DNA from: CAWUEX02 sp038148375
GTDB taxonomy: Bacteria > Pseudomonadota > Alphaproteobacteria > Rhodospirillales > Rhodospirillaceae
Reading direction: 5' to 3'
DNA: 64,000 nt
Assembly (NCBI GenBank): GCA_038148375.1
Contig: JAYQVH010000001.1
Coordinates: 310,001-374,000, forward strand
Below the pieces are notes generated by a model. It ran no database searches, was not told where the DNA came from, and worked only from the letters and a program-made list of their open reading frames with translations. Shown piece by piece: positions 15,269-24,088 of the stretch (position 1 is the stretch's first letter; every line of letters starts with the position of its first letter). The position numbers and the translations under genes were made by a program.

Positions 15269-17857
15269 TTAGCCGACGACGACGTTGACGATCTTGCCGG
15301 GGACGACGATGACCTTGCGCACCTGCTTGCCGTCCATCTGCGCCTGCACGGTCGGCAGTTTGAGCGCTTCGGCCTCGCAAGTGTCCTTGTCGGCATCGGC
15401 GGCGACGTCGATGGTGCCGCGCATCTTGCCGTTGACCTGAACCGCCAGGGTGATCGTGTCTTCGACCAGCATCGCGGGATCGTGTTTCGGCCACGGCTGA
15501 TCGACCAGCAATCCGTTTCCGCCCAGCGCCGACCACATCTCTTCGGTGATGTGCGGCATCAGCGGATTGGCGAGACGCGCTAGCGTTTCCACGGCGAAGC
15601 GGCGTGCCGGCGCGGAGGCTTTTTCAGCGTCACCGATGGTGTTGGAAAATTCGCGGATGTGGGCGACGGCGGCGTTGTAGCGGAAATCTGCCAGCGCATC
15701 GGTCACTTGCGCGATGGCCTTGTGCGCCGCCTTGACCAAAGACGCGGACGGCTCATCATGGGAATCCACGGCCGGCAGATCGGTGGCGGACGCATCGACG
15801 TCCTGCATCAATCTCCACAGGCGATTCAAATACCGCCACGCGCCTTCGATGCCGGCGTCGGTCCATTCCATGTCGCGTTCGGGCGGAGAGTCCGACAGCA
15901 TGAACAGCCGCGCCGCGTCTGCGCCGTAGGTGCCGATGATGTGCGCCGGGTCGACCGTGTTCTTCTTCGACTTCGACATCTTTTCCGAGCGGCCGACATG
16001 AACATGGGTGTCGTCGGTCAGGCGGACGTAGCGTCCGTCGTCGAAGCGTTTGATTTCGTCAGGCGACAACCAGGTGCCGTCCTCGCCACGGTAGGTTTCG
16101 TGGCCGACCATGCCCTGGGTGAACAAGCCGTCGAACGGCTCGGCGACGGAGAGGTAGCCGCAGTCCTTCAGGGCGCGGGTGAAGAAGCGGGAATAGAGCA
16201 AGTGCAGCACCGCGTGTTCGACGCCGCCGATGTACTGATCGACCGGCAGCCACTGATCGGCGAGCGCCTTGTCGAAGCCGAGCGACTCATTTTTCGGATC
16301 GCAGAAGCGCGCGAAGTACCACGAGCTTTCAAAGAAGGTATCGAAGGTATCGGTCTCCCGCTCGGCATCCTTGCCGCACGAAGGGCATTTCGTTTTCTTC
16401 CACGTCGGATGACGCGCCAGCGGATTGCCCGGCTGATCGAACGTCACATCCTCCGGCAGGGTGACCGGCAGGTCGGCGTCGGGCACGGGCACGGCGCCGC
16501 AGCTATCGCAGTGGATGACCGGGATCGGGCAACCCCAGTAGCGCTGGCGGGAAACGCCCCAGTCGCGCAGGCGGAACTGCACCACGCCTTCGCCCTGTTT
16601 GTTGGCTTCGATCTTTTCGATGGCGGCGCGCTTGGCGGCGTCGACCTCGAGGCCGTCCATGAACTCCGACTTGATGGCGACGCCGTCGCCGGTGAAGGCT
16701 TCATCGCCCTCTTCGAGACGCTTGGCGAAGTCCGCCGCGTCCGCGTCCTTGGGCGCGACGACGCAGATCACCGGAAGGCCGTATTTGCGGGCGAAATCCA
16801 TGTCGCGCTGATCGTGACCCGGGCAGCCGAAGATGGCGCCGGTGCCGTAATCCATCAGCACGAAGTTGGCGACGTAGACCGGCACTTCCCACTCCGCATC
16901 GAACGGATGCTGCGCGGTCAGGCCGGTGTCGAAGCCTTTCTTCTCCGCTTTTTCGATTGCCTCTTCCGAGGTGCCGAGCCGGTTGCAGTCGGCGATGAAG
17001 TCCGCGAGCTCTGTGTTCTGCTCGGCCAGCTGTACCGCCAGAGGATGATTGGGCGAGATGGCGCAGAACGACGCGCCGAACAGTGTATCGGGCCGGGTGG
17101 TGAAGACGTCCAGTTTGTCTTTTAGCGGCGTGCCGTCCGGCGTCAGGATCGTCCATTGCAGGCGCGCGCCTTCGGAGCGGCCGATCCAGTTGCGCTGCAT
17201 CAGGCGCACTTTATCGGGCCAGCGCTCCAGCACGTCGATGGCCTGCAACAAGTCGTCGGCGTACTGCGTGATTTTCAGGAACCACTGATTGAGCTTGCGC
17301 CGCTCCACCGGCACGCCGGAGCGCCAGCCCTTGCCGTCGACCACCTGTTCGTTGGCAAGAACGGTGTTTTCCACCGGATCCCAGTTGACCCAGGACTCCT
17401 TGCGGTAGGCGAGACCGTGTTTCAGAAAATCCAGGAACATCTTTTGTTCGTGGCGGTAGTACTCCGGCTCGCAGGTGGAGATCTCGCGGCTCCAATCCAG
17501 CGACAGGCCGAGCGGCCCGAACTGCGCGCGCATGTCCTTGATGTTCTGGCGCGTCCAGGTGCCGGGATGGACGCCGCGTTCGAGGGCCGCGTTCTCGGCC
17601 GGCAGCCCGAACGCATCCCAACCCATCGGGTGCAGCACGTTGAAGCCCTGCGCCTTGCGGAAACGGGCGACGACGTCGCCGAGGGTGTAGTTGCGCACGT
17701 GCCCCATGTGCAGACGCCCCGACGGATAGGGAAACATCTCGAGCACGTAGTACTTCGGTTTGTCCGAGGTATCCGGCGCGGCAAAGACATCCGCATCGGC
17801 CCACGCCTTCTGCCAGCGCGGTTCGACCTCTTTGAAATTATAGCGGGCGTCGCTCAT
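15269..17857 (-). CDS. leuS: Leucyl-tRNA synthetase
   Basis: 862 residues from the ATG at 17857 (MSDARYNFKEVEPRWQ); a GTG at 17872 would add five. Class Ia signatures are visible: HMGH in YPSGRLHMGHVRNYTLGD (parts, near 48) and KMSKS in SEKMSKSKKN near 620, with the CP1 editing domain between (including TRPDTLFGASFCA and GTGAIFGCPGHDQRD) and a C-terminal anticodon-binding domain ending VNVVVG. It charges tRNA-Leu and edits mischarged products. It is downstream of the DUF3576 lipoprotein on the same strand, 34 bp apart. In relatives lptE-holA follow directly; here they are 2.3 kb away. Confidence 0.97.
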   Translation of the reverse strand: MSDARYNFKEVEPRWQKAWADADVFAAPDTSDKPKYYVLEMFPYPSGRLHMGHVRNYTLGDVVARFRKAQGFNVLHPMGWDAFGLPAENAALERGVHPGTWTRQNIKDMRAQFGPLGLSLDWSREISTCEPEYYRHEQKMFLDFLKHGLAYRKESWVNWDPVENTVLANEQVVDGKGWRSGVPVERRKLNQWFLKITQYADDLLQAIDVLERWPDKVRLMQRNWIGRSEGARLQWTILTPDGTPLKDKLDVFTTRPDTLFGASFCAISPNHPLAVQLAEQNTELADFIADCNRLGTSEEAIEKAEKKGFDTGLTAQHPFDAEWEVPVYVANFVLMDYGTGAIFGCPGHDQRDMDFARKYGLPVICVVAPKDADAADFAKRLEEGDEAFTGDGVAIKSEFMDGLEVDAAKRAAIEKIEANKQGEGVVQFRLRDWGVSRQRYWGCPIPVIHCDSCGAVPVPDADLPVTLPEDVTFDQPGNPLARHPTWKKTKCPSCGKDAERETDTFDTFFESSWYFARFCDPKNESLGFDKALADQWLPVDQYIGGVEHAVLHLLYSRFFTRALKDCGYLSVAEPFDGLFTQGMVGHETYRGEDGTWLSPDEIKRFDDGRYVRLTDDTHVHVGRSEKMSKSKKNTVDPAHIIGTYGADAARLFMLSDSPPERDMEWTDAGIEGAWRYLNRLWRLMQDVDASATDLPAVDSHDEPSASLVKAAHKAIAQVTDALADFRYNAAVAHIREFSNTIGDAEKASAPARRFAVETLARLANPLMPHITEEMWSALGGNGLLVDQPWPKHDPAMLVEDTITLAVQVNGKMRGTIDVAADADKDTCEAEALKLPTVQAQMDGKQVRKVIVVPGKIVNVVVG

Positions 17858-17891
17858 CGCGGAGATCACCACATAAAAAGAGAATAGGCGA

Positions 17892-18425
17892 TCAGCCCTC
17901 TTCAGCGACCGCCTGCATGCGCAGCTGACGGGCGCGGGTGAGCACCGCTTCCTCGAACTCGCCGGTGACTTCCGCGCCTACGGGCGCGTCGGACCAGCGG
18001 CCGCCGACGCCTTCGGTCTGGCGGAACACGGAGACCTTCAGACCGTCGGCGCGCAGGGCTCGGCCGAGGATGTAGATGTTGACCTTGAAGCGCTCGCCCG
18101 GAGTTTCCGGCGGCGCATACCAGTCGGTGATGATAACTCCGCCGAACGGATCGGCCGAGGCCAGCGGCATGAAGGAAATGGTATCGAGCGAGGCGCGCCA
18201 CAGGAAGGCATTGACCGCGACCGCACCCTCGGTGCCCGAGGTGTTGGAATCCCCGAACAGGGTGATGCCGAGGCCGCCTTCGGTTTCCACGTCGCCGCGG
18301 AAATCCGGCGAGGTGCGGTAACTGGCGCCGGGGTCGTCGTTGCCGGAGCAGGCCGCCACGGCGAACGCGAGAAGGCCGGCGGCCAGGCAAGCGCTCGGGC
18401 GGGCAAAAAACGGGGTAACAGCCAT
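17892..18425 (-). CDS. DUF3576 lipoprotein
   Basis: 177 residues from the ATG at 18425, preceded by GGAG at eight bases. A lipoprotein signal ends in AVAAC with Cys26. The body contains LWRASLDTISFMPLASADPFGGVIITDWY, FKVNIYILGRALRADGLKVSVFRQ and a final VLTARQ-type helix (quoted in parts), the recognisable DUF3576 pattern found next to leuS across alphaproteobacteria. The family has no established function; an outer-membrane-associated role is inferred from lipidation. The gene is first in the leuS transcript. Confidence 0.85.
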   Translation of the reverse strand: MAVTPFFARPSACLAAGLLAFAVAACSGNDDPGASYRTSPDFRGDVETEGGLGITLFGDSNTSGTEGAVAVNAFLWRASLDTISFMPLASADPFGGVIITDWYAPPETPGERFKVNIYILGRALRADGLKVSVFRQTEGVGGRWSDAPVGAEVTGEFEEAVLTRARQLRMQAVAEEG

Positions 18426-18677
18426 GCGGCACACTCCTTGATTTCAGCGGGCCTTGAGTTCAGCGGGCCGGCCGGCCGTGCCGCAGGACAGACAGGGCCT
18501 GCGGACCGGGCTTTATAGCCAAAGGGCGCCCCTGCCGACAATGGCCGCGAGGCCGCGCGGCGGGTAAAAATTCTGAGGTTTTCAGCCTTTCGCGCAGGGC
18601 GGCTTTCATCAAACGATCATAAAGGCGTCAGGAAAACCTTAACACACCGTGGGTAGGGTGGCGCTGTGGCAAAATCA
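18426..18677. other. Gap upstream of DUF3576; no gene seen
   Basis: This 252-bp stretch separates the DUF3576 start from the structured element that follows. It must hold the leftward promoter for DUF3576-leuS and, if the RNA candidate is real, a rightward promoter near 18620-18670. I see no convincing -35/-10 pair or open frame with coding character. Confidence 0.5.
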
Positions 18678-18845
18678 TGGTCTCCCGAATGGAGCGAACA
18701 CCGTTCCGGGCAGACCACCGCCAATCAGATTTTTACGGCCTAAGACCTCTCCGCCAGCGGCCGCCAGCTCGTAACCCCTCAGGCCCCGGTTGCTCAACCG
18801 GGGTTCTCCCCTCCCGGAAGGCGGCGCCCCCGCCTTCCTTTTTTT
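18678..18845 (+). ncRNA. Candidate structured RNA ending in an intrinsic terminator
   Basis: No protein is supported here, but three consecutive hairpins can be read on the plus strand. The first is TGGTCTCCCGAA (18678-18689) with TTCCGGGCAGACCA (18704-18717), pairing with a one-base bulge plus one unpaired base. The second is CCCCGGTT-GCTC-AACCGGGG (18784-18803), perfect. The third is GGAAGGCGG-CGCCC-CCGCCTTCC (18816-18838) followed by seven T, an intrinsic terminator. Since no plus-strand gene lies upstream, something must be transcribed into this terminator: either an independent small RNA or an attenuated leader of the porin gene at 19056. It does not match the SRP RNA, tmRNA or RNase P features I know. 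The 5' end is a guess. Confidence 0.45.
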
Positions 18846-18886
18846 GCGTGCGCGCACGACTTTTTTGCGTGCTCGCACGCCTTTTT
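18816..18886 (+). terminator. Three tandem hairpin-plus-T-run terminators
   Basis: Unit 1: GGAAGGCGG/CCGCCTTCC with a five-base loop and T7 (18816-18845). Unit 2: the palindrome CGTGCGCGCACG (18847-18858), then AC and T6 (18861-18866). Unit 3: GCGTGC-TC-GCACGC (18867-18880), then C and T5 (18882-18886). All three point right, toward the porin gene, and no rightward gene precedes them within 3.5 kb. Unit 1 is textbook; units 2 and 3 have very short loops. Confidence 0.75.
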
Positions 18887-18951
18887 CGCGCGCCCACACA
18901 CCTATTCTGGGATTCCCGGCACTGCGGCCCGCCTTTGCCGGCAGACTCAAA

Positions 18952-18980
18952 CGGTCAGAAAACTGTCACAGAACTGACCG
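18952..18980 (+). promoter_or_regulatory. Pho-box-like triple repeat / 7-bp inverted repeat upstream of the porin
   Basis: Three 7-mers lie in 11-bp phase: CGGTCAG (18952), CTGTCAC (18963) and CTGACCG (18974), separated by AAAA and AGAA. The middle one is nearly the PhoB half-site CTGTCAT, and 11-bp spacing with A-rich spacers is the Pho-box layout. The outer two are also exact inverted complements, so a dyad-binding repressor is an alternative. It lies 75 bp before the start of a phosphate-selective-type porin. Confidence 0.5.
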
Positions 18981-19055
18981 CATTCTTTCACCGTCCATCC
19001 GTAATTTGCGCTCAACCGGCGTTTGGGCCGGCCGATATGACGGAGTAATGACGGA

Positions 19056-20363
19056 ATGAAGACAGGCATACGAGCCGCAGCCGCCGGATTGACGGTCGCG
19101 ATCGGCATGGCGGCAACCGCCCAGGCGCAGACCCGCGACGATATTCAAACCCTCCAAGCGCAGATCAATTCCCTGCAAGCGCAATTGCGGAGCCTGGAGA
19201 AAAAGACGGAAGAGGCGGCCGACCTGGACAGTGTGCCGGAAATCAAGAAAGCCGAACCCGCTCCGGAAATGCGCACCCGCGACAAGATGTTCGAATGGAA
19301 CCTGCGCGGGCGCATCTTTGCCGACAAGGCCTGGATCAATGATTCCGACGACAGCGCCAATATCGACGCCAGTGAATTCCGTACCGCGCGCCTGGGCATC
19401 GAAGGCAAGGCGTGGAAATCCGTGAAATACAAGATGGAAGCCGACTTCGCGGACAACGAGGTCGATGTAAAAGACGCGTATCTGGAATGGGGCGGTCCGG
19501 TGTCGATCACCATGGGCCAGTTCAAGACCCCCAACAGCATGGATGAGCAGACCAGCTCGCGCCACATCACCTTCATGGAACGCGCCACCTTTACCGATGC
19601 CTTCGACTTTGCCCGCGAGCTGGGCGTGGCGATCGGTGCCGGCACCGATACGGCATCCTTTACCGCCGGCGTGTTTCAAGGCGGCAACGGCACTGGCAAC
19701 GAAGACGAGGGCTATGTCATCGCCGCACGCGGTCACTACGCCTTCGAACTGGAAAACGGCTGGGCCCATGTAGGCGCGTCGTTCCGCCATCGCGACATCG
19801 GCGACGATCAGAGCGACCTGCGCTATCGCGTGCGGCCGCCGGCGCATCTGTCGGACCGGTTCATCAACACGGGCCGCATAGCTGACTCCGATACGTTTTA
19901 CGGCATCGAGGGTGCGGTGATTTACGGGCCGTTCCACGCCGCCGCAGAATACGGCATCCAGGAGGCCAATCTCTCCGCCCCGGCCGCCGGCCAGAGCGAT
20001 CCGACCTTCGAGGGCTACTACATCGAAGCCGGCTGGTTCGTGACCGGTGAGCAGAAAGGCTACAAGGGATCGTCCGGCACCATGGACCGCCCGAAGGTCG
20101 ACGCGCCGGTACACGAAGGCGGACTGGGTGCCTGGCAGATCGCCGCGCGCTACGACGTCACCGACCTCAGCGACGAAGGCATCTTCGGCGGCGAACAGGA
20201 AAACATCACCTTTGGCGTCAACTGGTACCTGAACCGCCACACCCGGATCATGGCCAATTACACGACTTCGGACGTCAAAGACGCGTTCCTGGTGGCCGCC
20301 AACGGCGCGGACGGCGCGAACGACATCGACTCCTTCGGCCTGCGCTTCCAGGTCGACTGGTAA
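19056..20363 (+). CDS. OprP/OprO-type (phosphate-selective) porin
   Basis: 435 residues. A signal peptide (to AQAQ near 25) precedes a short coiled-coil, DDIQTLQAQINSLQAQLRSLEKK (parts, about 28-50), which is typical of polyanion porins of this family. The barrel follows, with FEWNLRGRIFADKAW, VKYKMEADFADNEVDVKDAYLEW, ITMGQFKTPNSMDEQTSSR (channel-constriction arm of the family) and a C-terminus FGLRFQVDW ending in an aromatic residue. Family members pass phosphate, pyrophosphate or other anions through the outer membrane; some homologues have lost this selectivity. A Pho-box-like repeat and three tandem terminators lie upstream, suggesting regulated expression. A strong terminator follows at 20419. 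Confidence 0.88.
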   Translation: MKTGIRAAAAGLTVAIGMAATAQAQTRDDIQTLQAQINSLQAQLRSLEKKTEEAADLDSVPEIKKAEPAPEMRTRDKMFEWNLRGRIFADKAWINDSDDSANIDASEFRTARLGIEGKAWKSVKYKMEADFADNEVDVKDAYLEWGGPVSITMGQFKTPNSMDEQTSSRHITFMERATFTDAFDFARELGVAIGAGTDTASFTAGVFQGGNGTGNEDEGYVIAARGHYAFELENGWAHVGASFRHRDIGDDQSDLRYRVRPPAHLSDRFINTGRIADSDTFYGIEGAVIYGPFHAAAEYGIQEANLSAPAAGQSDPTFEGYYIEAGWFVTGEQKGYKGSSGTMDRPKVDAPVHEGGLGAWQIAARYDVTDLSDEGIFGGEQENITFGVNWYLNRHTRIMANYTTSDVKDAFLVAANGADGANDIDSFGLRFQVDW

Positions 20364-20389
20364 CCGCGACCTTCCAGGTCGACTGGTAA
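20345..20389 (+). repeat. 19-bp tandem duplication over the porin stop codon
   Basis: The 19-mer CTTCCAGGTCGACTGGTAA occurs at 20345-20363, encoding the last residues and stop of the porin, and again at 20371-20389, seven bases later and outside the gene. The second copy is exact and non-coding, so it is either recent or selected, for example as an RNA element before the terminator. Confidence 0.9.
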
Positions 20390-20418
20390 GATACGCTCCT
20401 GCACCGCGCAGAGCGGAT

Positions 20419-20452
20419 AAAGGCCGCCGGGGGACGCTCCGGCGGCCTTTTT
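20419..20452 (+). terminator. Strong intrinsic terminator after the first porin
   Basis: AAAGGCCGCCGG pairs perfectly with CCGGCGGCCTTT across an eight-base loop, continuing into a run of five T. It separates the two porin genes into different transcripts. Confidence 0.92.
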
Positions 20453-20554
20453 CATGTCGCGGCAAGACACCGCGAGTGTTCCGTTGCGGTGACAAGGACA
20501 CTAAAGTACTGGGCTGTTCGAGCCCACCGCGGGCGACACTGTTAAGGCCCTGCC

Positions 20555-21598
20555 ATGAGATACGTTCTGACCGCCGTTACAGCCTTCCTCGCGTCGGCCC
20601 ATCCGACCGCAGGCGCGGAACAAATCCGCCTCTCCCTGGGCGGTAAGATGGAGCAGTACTTTTTCCTGACCGATACCGACCAGCTGCCCGGCGAAAACCT
20701 GAACGCCACCGGCGCGCTCTCGGATACGGAAATCTATTTCTCCGGCAGTACGGTGCTCGACAACGGGGTTGAGCTGTATGCCCGCGTCGAACTGGAAGGC
20801 GAGCGCACCAATCCCGGCCGCGATGCCGACGAACAATGGCTCGACATCAAAACAGCATTCGGAATGCTGCGCGTGGGCGAGACCGAGGGCTTCAATCACA
20901 ACCTTGTTTACGAAACACCCTTCGTTGCCTACGAGGACGACGAGATCGTCGGCCGCGCGGTGCCGCGGCGCACGAGCATCGGCGTCAAGGAAATCCTGAC
21001 CTTCGAACGATTCACCGGGGCTGCGTTTCACGTTGGCTACGAAAGCCCGGCCGTCGCCGGCTTTACCCTGGGCGCAAGCTACTTCCCGACGACAACGCAG
21101 GGCGAGGACAGTTTTTTCGACAAAAGCACCGCTGACAACAACGCCTGGGAAGTCACCGGCGCGTGGGAAGGCGATGTCGCCGGCGGCACCTTCGGCGTCG
21201 CCAGCGGGTACTTCAACAGCCAGTCGCGGACCGGCGGGCTCGACGGAGAGCGAGCCTGGAACGTTTCCGCTCAGCTCGAACGGGGTGGCTGGACGTTCGG
21301 CGGGACGTACATCAGGTCGACACCGGAAGACGAGTTGAACTCGACCGCGTTTGGCCTCGCCGGTACGTACGAGATCGGCCCGTGGGGTGTGGGCGCGTCG
21401 TACCTCAGGGTGCGCGCCGATGCGACGCCGAACGCCCTGATCAGCGACAAGATCGACCAGGGCAAGGTCGAGGCGTCTTACATTCTTGTGCGCGGCATCA
21501 AACTCGGCATGACCGGCTTCTGGGTCGGTCAGGAACCCGCGGGCGGTCCGGAATTCGACGACCTCGGGCTGATCAGCTCCGCCATTCTCCGGTTCTGA
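20555..21598 (+). CDS. General porin, gram-negative trimeric type
   Basis: 347 residues: signal peptide to about residue 21 (PTAGA|EQIRL), then the classic porin opening IRLSLGGKMEQYFFL, repeated beta-strand pairs (VELYARVELEGERTNPGRDADEQWLDIKTAFGMLRVGETEG, in parts), and the C-terminal ISSAILRF with terminal Phe for BAM recognition. About 16 strands fit the length. It is unrelated in sequence to the OprP-type porin just upstream and probably has its own promoter in 20453-20554. The acyl-CoA ligase gene starts nine bases after its stop, so the ligase run may be co-transcribed with it. Confidence 0.85.
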   Translation: MRYVLTAVTAFLASAHPTAGAEQIRLSLGGKMEQYFFLTDTDQLPGENLNATGALSDTEIYFSGSTVLDNGVELYARVELEGERTNPGRDADEQWLDIKTAFGMLRVGETEGFNHNLVYETPFVAYEDDEIVGRAVPRRTSIGVKEILTFERFTGAAFHVGYESPAVAGFTLGASYFPTTTQGEDSFFDKSTADNNAWEVTGAWEGDVAGGTFGVASGYFNSQSRTGGLDGERAWNVSAQLERGGWTFGGTYIRSTPEDELNSTAFGLAGTYEIGPWGVGASYLRVRADATPNALISDKIDQGKVEASYILVRGIKLGMTGFWVGQEPAGGPEFDDLGLISSAILRF

Positions 21599-21606
21599 TC
21601 GCGGGC

Positions 21607-23133
21607 GTGTCGAACGGCGACGCAGACCTGAAGCCGGTTATTGGCGACTGGCTGGCCGCGCGAGCGGACGTCAACGGCGGCGCCCTGGCGCTGCATGACC
21701 TCGCCACCGGGCGCGCACACAGCTACCGCGATTTTCTGGAGCGCAGCCAGCGCATCGCCGGGGTATTGCATGCCACCTATGCCATCTCACCGGGCGACCG
21801 GGTCATGGTGCTCGCCCACAACTCCACCGACCTTTATGAAATCCTGATGGCGTGCTGGCGCATCGGCGCGGTGTACATGCCGGTTAACTGGCGCTTGGCC
21901 AAAGCCGAGATCAGCGACATCGCCGCCGACGCGACGCCCCGCGTCATCATCGCCGATACAGAATTCGCAGCGCTGGTCGATGGCCTCGACATTCCGCAAT
22001 GGATGCGCGGCGACGGCGCGGACGATCCGTTCGAGACCGAGTTGGCTGCGGCCGACCCCGTCACCTCCTTTTTCGACGCCACACCGGACACGATGACGAC
22101 GCTGCTTTACACCTCCGGCACCACCGGAGAGCCCAAGGGTGTGATCGGCACTTGGCGCATGCAGGCGATGGCCGTGCGCCAAGCCGCGCATGTCTTGCTC
22201 GGTGAGCGCACCAACACACTGACCGCGGCACCGATGTTTCACACCGCCGGACTGAATTCCTTTTCCCTGCCGTCGTTCTATTACGGCGGCGCGGTGCATA
22301 TCATGCGCCGCTGGGATGCGCCGCTCGCATTGAAATGCCTGAGTGATCCCGACATTGGCATCACCCACACATTAGGTGTGCCGGTGCAGTTTCAGCAGAT
22401 GGCGGCGCTGCCGGAATTTGAATCGGCGCGTTTTCCCACCGTCAACCGCGCCGGCGTGGGTGCGGCGCCGGTCACTGAAGATCTGCTCAAGACATTTCAG
22501 GACAAGGGCCTGATGCTGTGCAACTCCTACGGCATGACCGAGGTCTTCGGCGTCGCCACCCTGCCGCCGGAACGCGCGCAAGACAAACTCGGCGCCGTCG
22601 GCTGGCCGGTCATTGGCAGCGAGGTGCGCATCGCCGATGACTCCGATACGCCGGTGGCAAATGGGGTCATGGGCGAAATCCAGATCAAAAGCGAAGGGGT
22701 GACGCCCGGCTACTGGAACGCGCCCGAACAATCCGCGGCGAGCCGCACCGCTGACGGCTGGCACAAGACCGGCGACGTCGGCCGCCTTGATGACGACGGC
22801 GCGCTGTATGTGGTCGACCGCAAGAAAGACATGTTCATCTCCGGCGGCGAGAACGTCTATCCGGCGGAGATCGAAAACGTGCTGGCCGATTGGCCGGAGG
22901 TGCGCGAGGCCGCGGTGATCGGTGTGCCCGATGAGACCTGGGGCGAGGTCGGCCACGCGATTATTGTTCTAACAACCGGCGCGGCGCTCGACCTCCATGA
23001 AGTTCAGCAGCGTTGCACCGAACGCCTTGCCCGGTTCAAAGTGCCCAAACACGTCAGCTTCATCGATGCTTTGCCGCGCAGCGCCCAAGGCAAGGTTCTG
23101 AAAACCGAATTGCGAGACCGTTATGCCGGATAG
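21607..23133 (+). CDS. AMP-forming acyl-CoA synthetase (long/medium-chain FadD-like)
   Basis: 508 residues from a GTG at 21607, placed nine bases after the porin stop; the frame is open far upstream but overlaps the porin. Adenylate-forming motifs are all present: LLYTSGTTGEPKG near 166 (phosphate loop), NSYGMTEVFG near 307, WHKTGDVG near 386, DRKKDMFISGGENVYP near 410 and the catalytic lysine in SAQGKVLK near 496. These enzymes activate a carboxylic acid to its acyl-CoA through an acyl-adenylate. With the nitronate monooxygenase-like and thioesterase genes directly downstream it forms a small acid-activation and turnover operon; the acid itself is unknown. Confidence 0.9.
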   Translation: MSNGDADLKPVIGDWLAARADVNGGALALHDLATGRAHSYRDFLERSQRIAGVLHATYAISPGDRVMVLAHNSTDLYEILMACWRIGAVYMPVNWRLAKAEISDIAADATPRVIIADTEFAALVDGLDIPQWMRGDGADDPFETELAAADPVTSFFDATPDTMTTLLYTSGTTGEPKGVIGTWRMQAMAVRQAAHVLLGERTNTLTAAPMFHTAGLNSFSLPSFYYGGAVHIMRRWDAPLALKCLSDPDIGITHTLGVPVQFQQMAALPEFESARFPTVNRAGVGAAPVTEDLLKTFQDKGLMLCNSYGMTEVFGVATLPPERAQDKLGAVGWPVIGSEVRIADDSDTPVANGVMGEIQIKSEGVTPGYWNAPEQSAASRTADGWHKTGDVGRLDDDGALYVVDRKKDMFISGGENVYPAEIENVLADWPEVREAAVIGVPDETWGEVGHAIIVLTTGAALDLHEVQQRCTERLARFKVPKHVSFIDALPRSAQGKVLKTELRDRYAG

Positions 23134-24088
23134 TTCCAGAAGCACCGTCGCCGACAAGGTCGCGGCAATCAAATCGCGGTTGGCGATCCCGGCCTTCGCC
23201 GCACCGATGTTTTTGGTGTCCGGACCGGAGCTGGTGATCGCCGCATGCAAGGCCGGAGTGATCGGATCGTTCCCGACCATGAACGCGCGGCCGCCGGAGA
23301 AACTGCGTGAGTGGTTTGAAGAAATCACCGCCGAACTGAAGGCCTTCGAAGAGACAGGTGGCAAGCCGGCGCCGTGGGCGGCCAACATCATCGTCCACTC
23401 GACGTCGCCGCGCTTCGAGCCGGATTTCAAACTGCTGCTCGAGTACCGGCCCGAGATCGTCATCACGGCTTTGGGGTCGCCCAAGCGGGTGATCGAAGGC
23501 GTGCACGATTACGGCGGTTTGGTGTTCGCCGATGTGAACTCGGTGACCTACGCCAAGAGGGCGGTCGAGGCCGGTGCGGACGGACTGGTGCTCGTGTCGG
23601 CCGGAGCGGGCGGTCACACCGGTTTTGTCACCGGCTTTGCCTTCGTACCCGCGATCCGCTCGTTCTTCGAAGGGCCGATCATCCTGGGCGGCGGTATTGT
23701 CGACGGCGCCGGCATCCGTGCCGCCGAAGTGCTGGGCGCCGACTTCGCCTACCTCGGCACGCGCTTCATCGCCACCGAGGAAAGCCTTGCCCCGGACAAG
23801 TACCGCGAGATGCTGGTCGACGCGACGGAAGAGGATATCCAACTCACCGCGCATTTCACCGGCGTGCCGGCGAACTATCTAAAATCATCCATCATCGCCG
23901 CCGGCTTGAACCCGGACGATCTCAAACCGCGCGAAGATAAAAACTTCGGCGAGCGCCACGAAGGTAAAGCGTGGCGTGACATCTGGTCCGCCGGGCAGGG
24001 CGTGCGCGCGGTCGACAAGGTGCAGCCGGCCGGCGATCTGGTCGCGCAGCTCAAAACCGAATACACGGCGGCGAAAGCAACACCATGA
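23123..24088 (+). CDS. Nitronate monooxygenase / 2-nitropropane dioxygenase-like flavoprotein
   Basis: 321 residues, a TIM barrel binding FMN. Seen: FAAPMFLVSGPELVIAACKAGVIGSFP at 25-51 (in parts), GLVFADVNSVTYAKRAVEAGADGLVLVSAGAGGHTG in mid-protein, with the family motif AGGHTG, and ILGGGIVDGAGIRAAEVLGADFAYLGTRF for phosphate binding. Class members oxidise nitronates, but many in operons with acyl-CoA genes act as enoyl-reductase-like or unknown flavoenzymes. It overlaps the ligase gene by 11 bp. Its stop codon is the TGA of an ATGA motif that begins the first of three 23-bp repeats leading to the thioesterase gene. Confidence 0.85.
   Translation: MPDSSRSTVADKVAAIKSRLAIPAFAAPMFLVSGPELVIAACKAGVIGSFPTMNARPPEKLREWFEEITAELKAFEETGGKPAPWAANIIVHSTSPRFEPDFKLLLEYRPEIVITALGSPKRVIEGVHDYGGLVFADVNSVTYAKRAVEAGADGLVLVSAGAGGHTGFVTGFAFVPAIRSFFEGPIILGGGIVDGAGIRAAEVLGADFAYLGTRFIATEESLAPDKYREMLVDATEEDIQLTAHFTGVPANYLKSSIIAAGLNPDDLKPREDKNFGERHEGKAWRDIWSAGQGVRAVDKVQPAGDLVAQLKTEYTAAKATP

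Noticed and set aside
15659..17125. A 488-codon open frame on the plus strand inside leuS
   Set aside because: leuS motifs (HMGH, KMSKS) on the minus strand are decisive, and the opposite frame has no start signal or family pattern.
18966..20501. A 511-codon open frame on the minus strand opposite the first porin
   Set aside because: The plus strand encodes a porin with signal peptide, coiled-coil and C-terminal aromatic residue. The minus frame is an antisense shadow common in GC-rich DNA.
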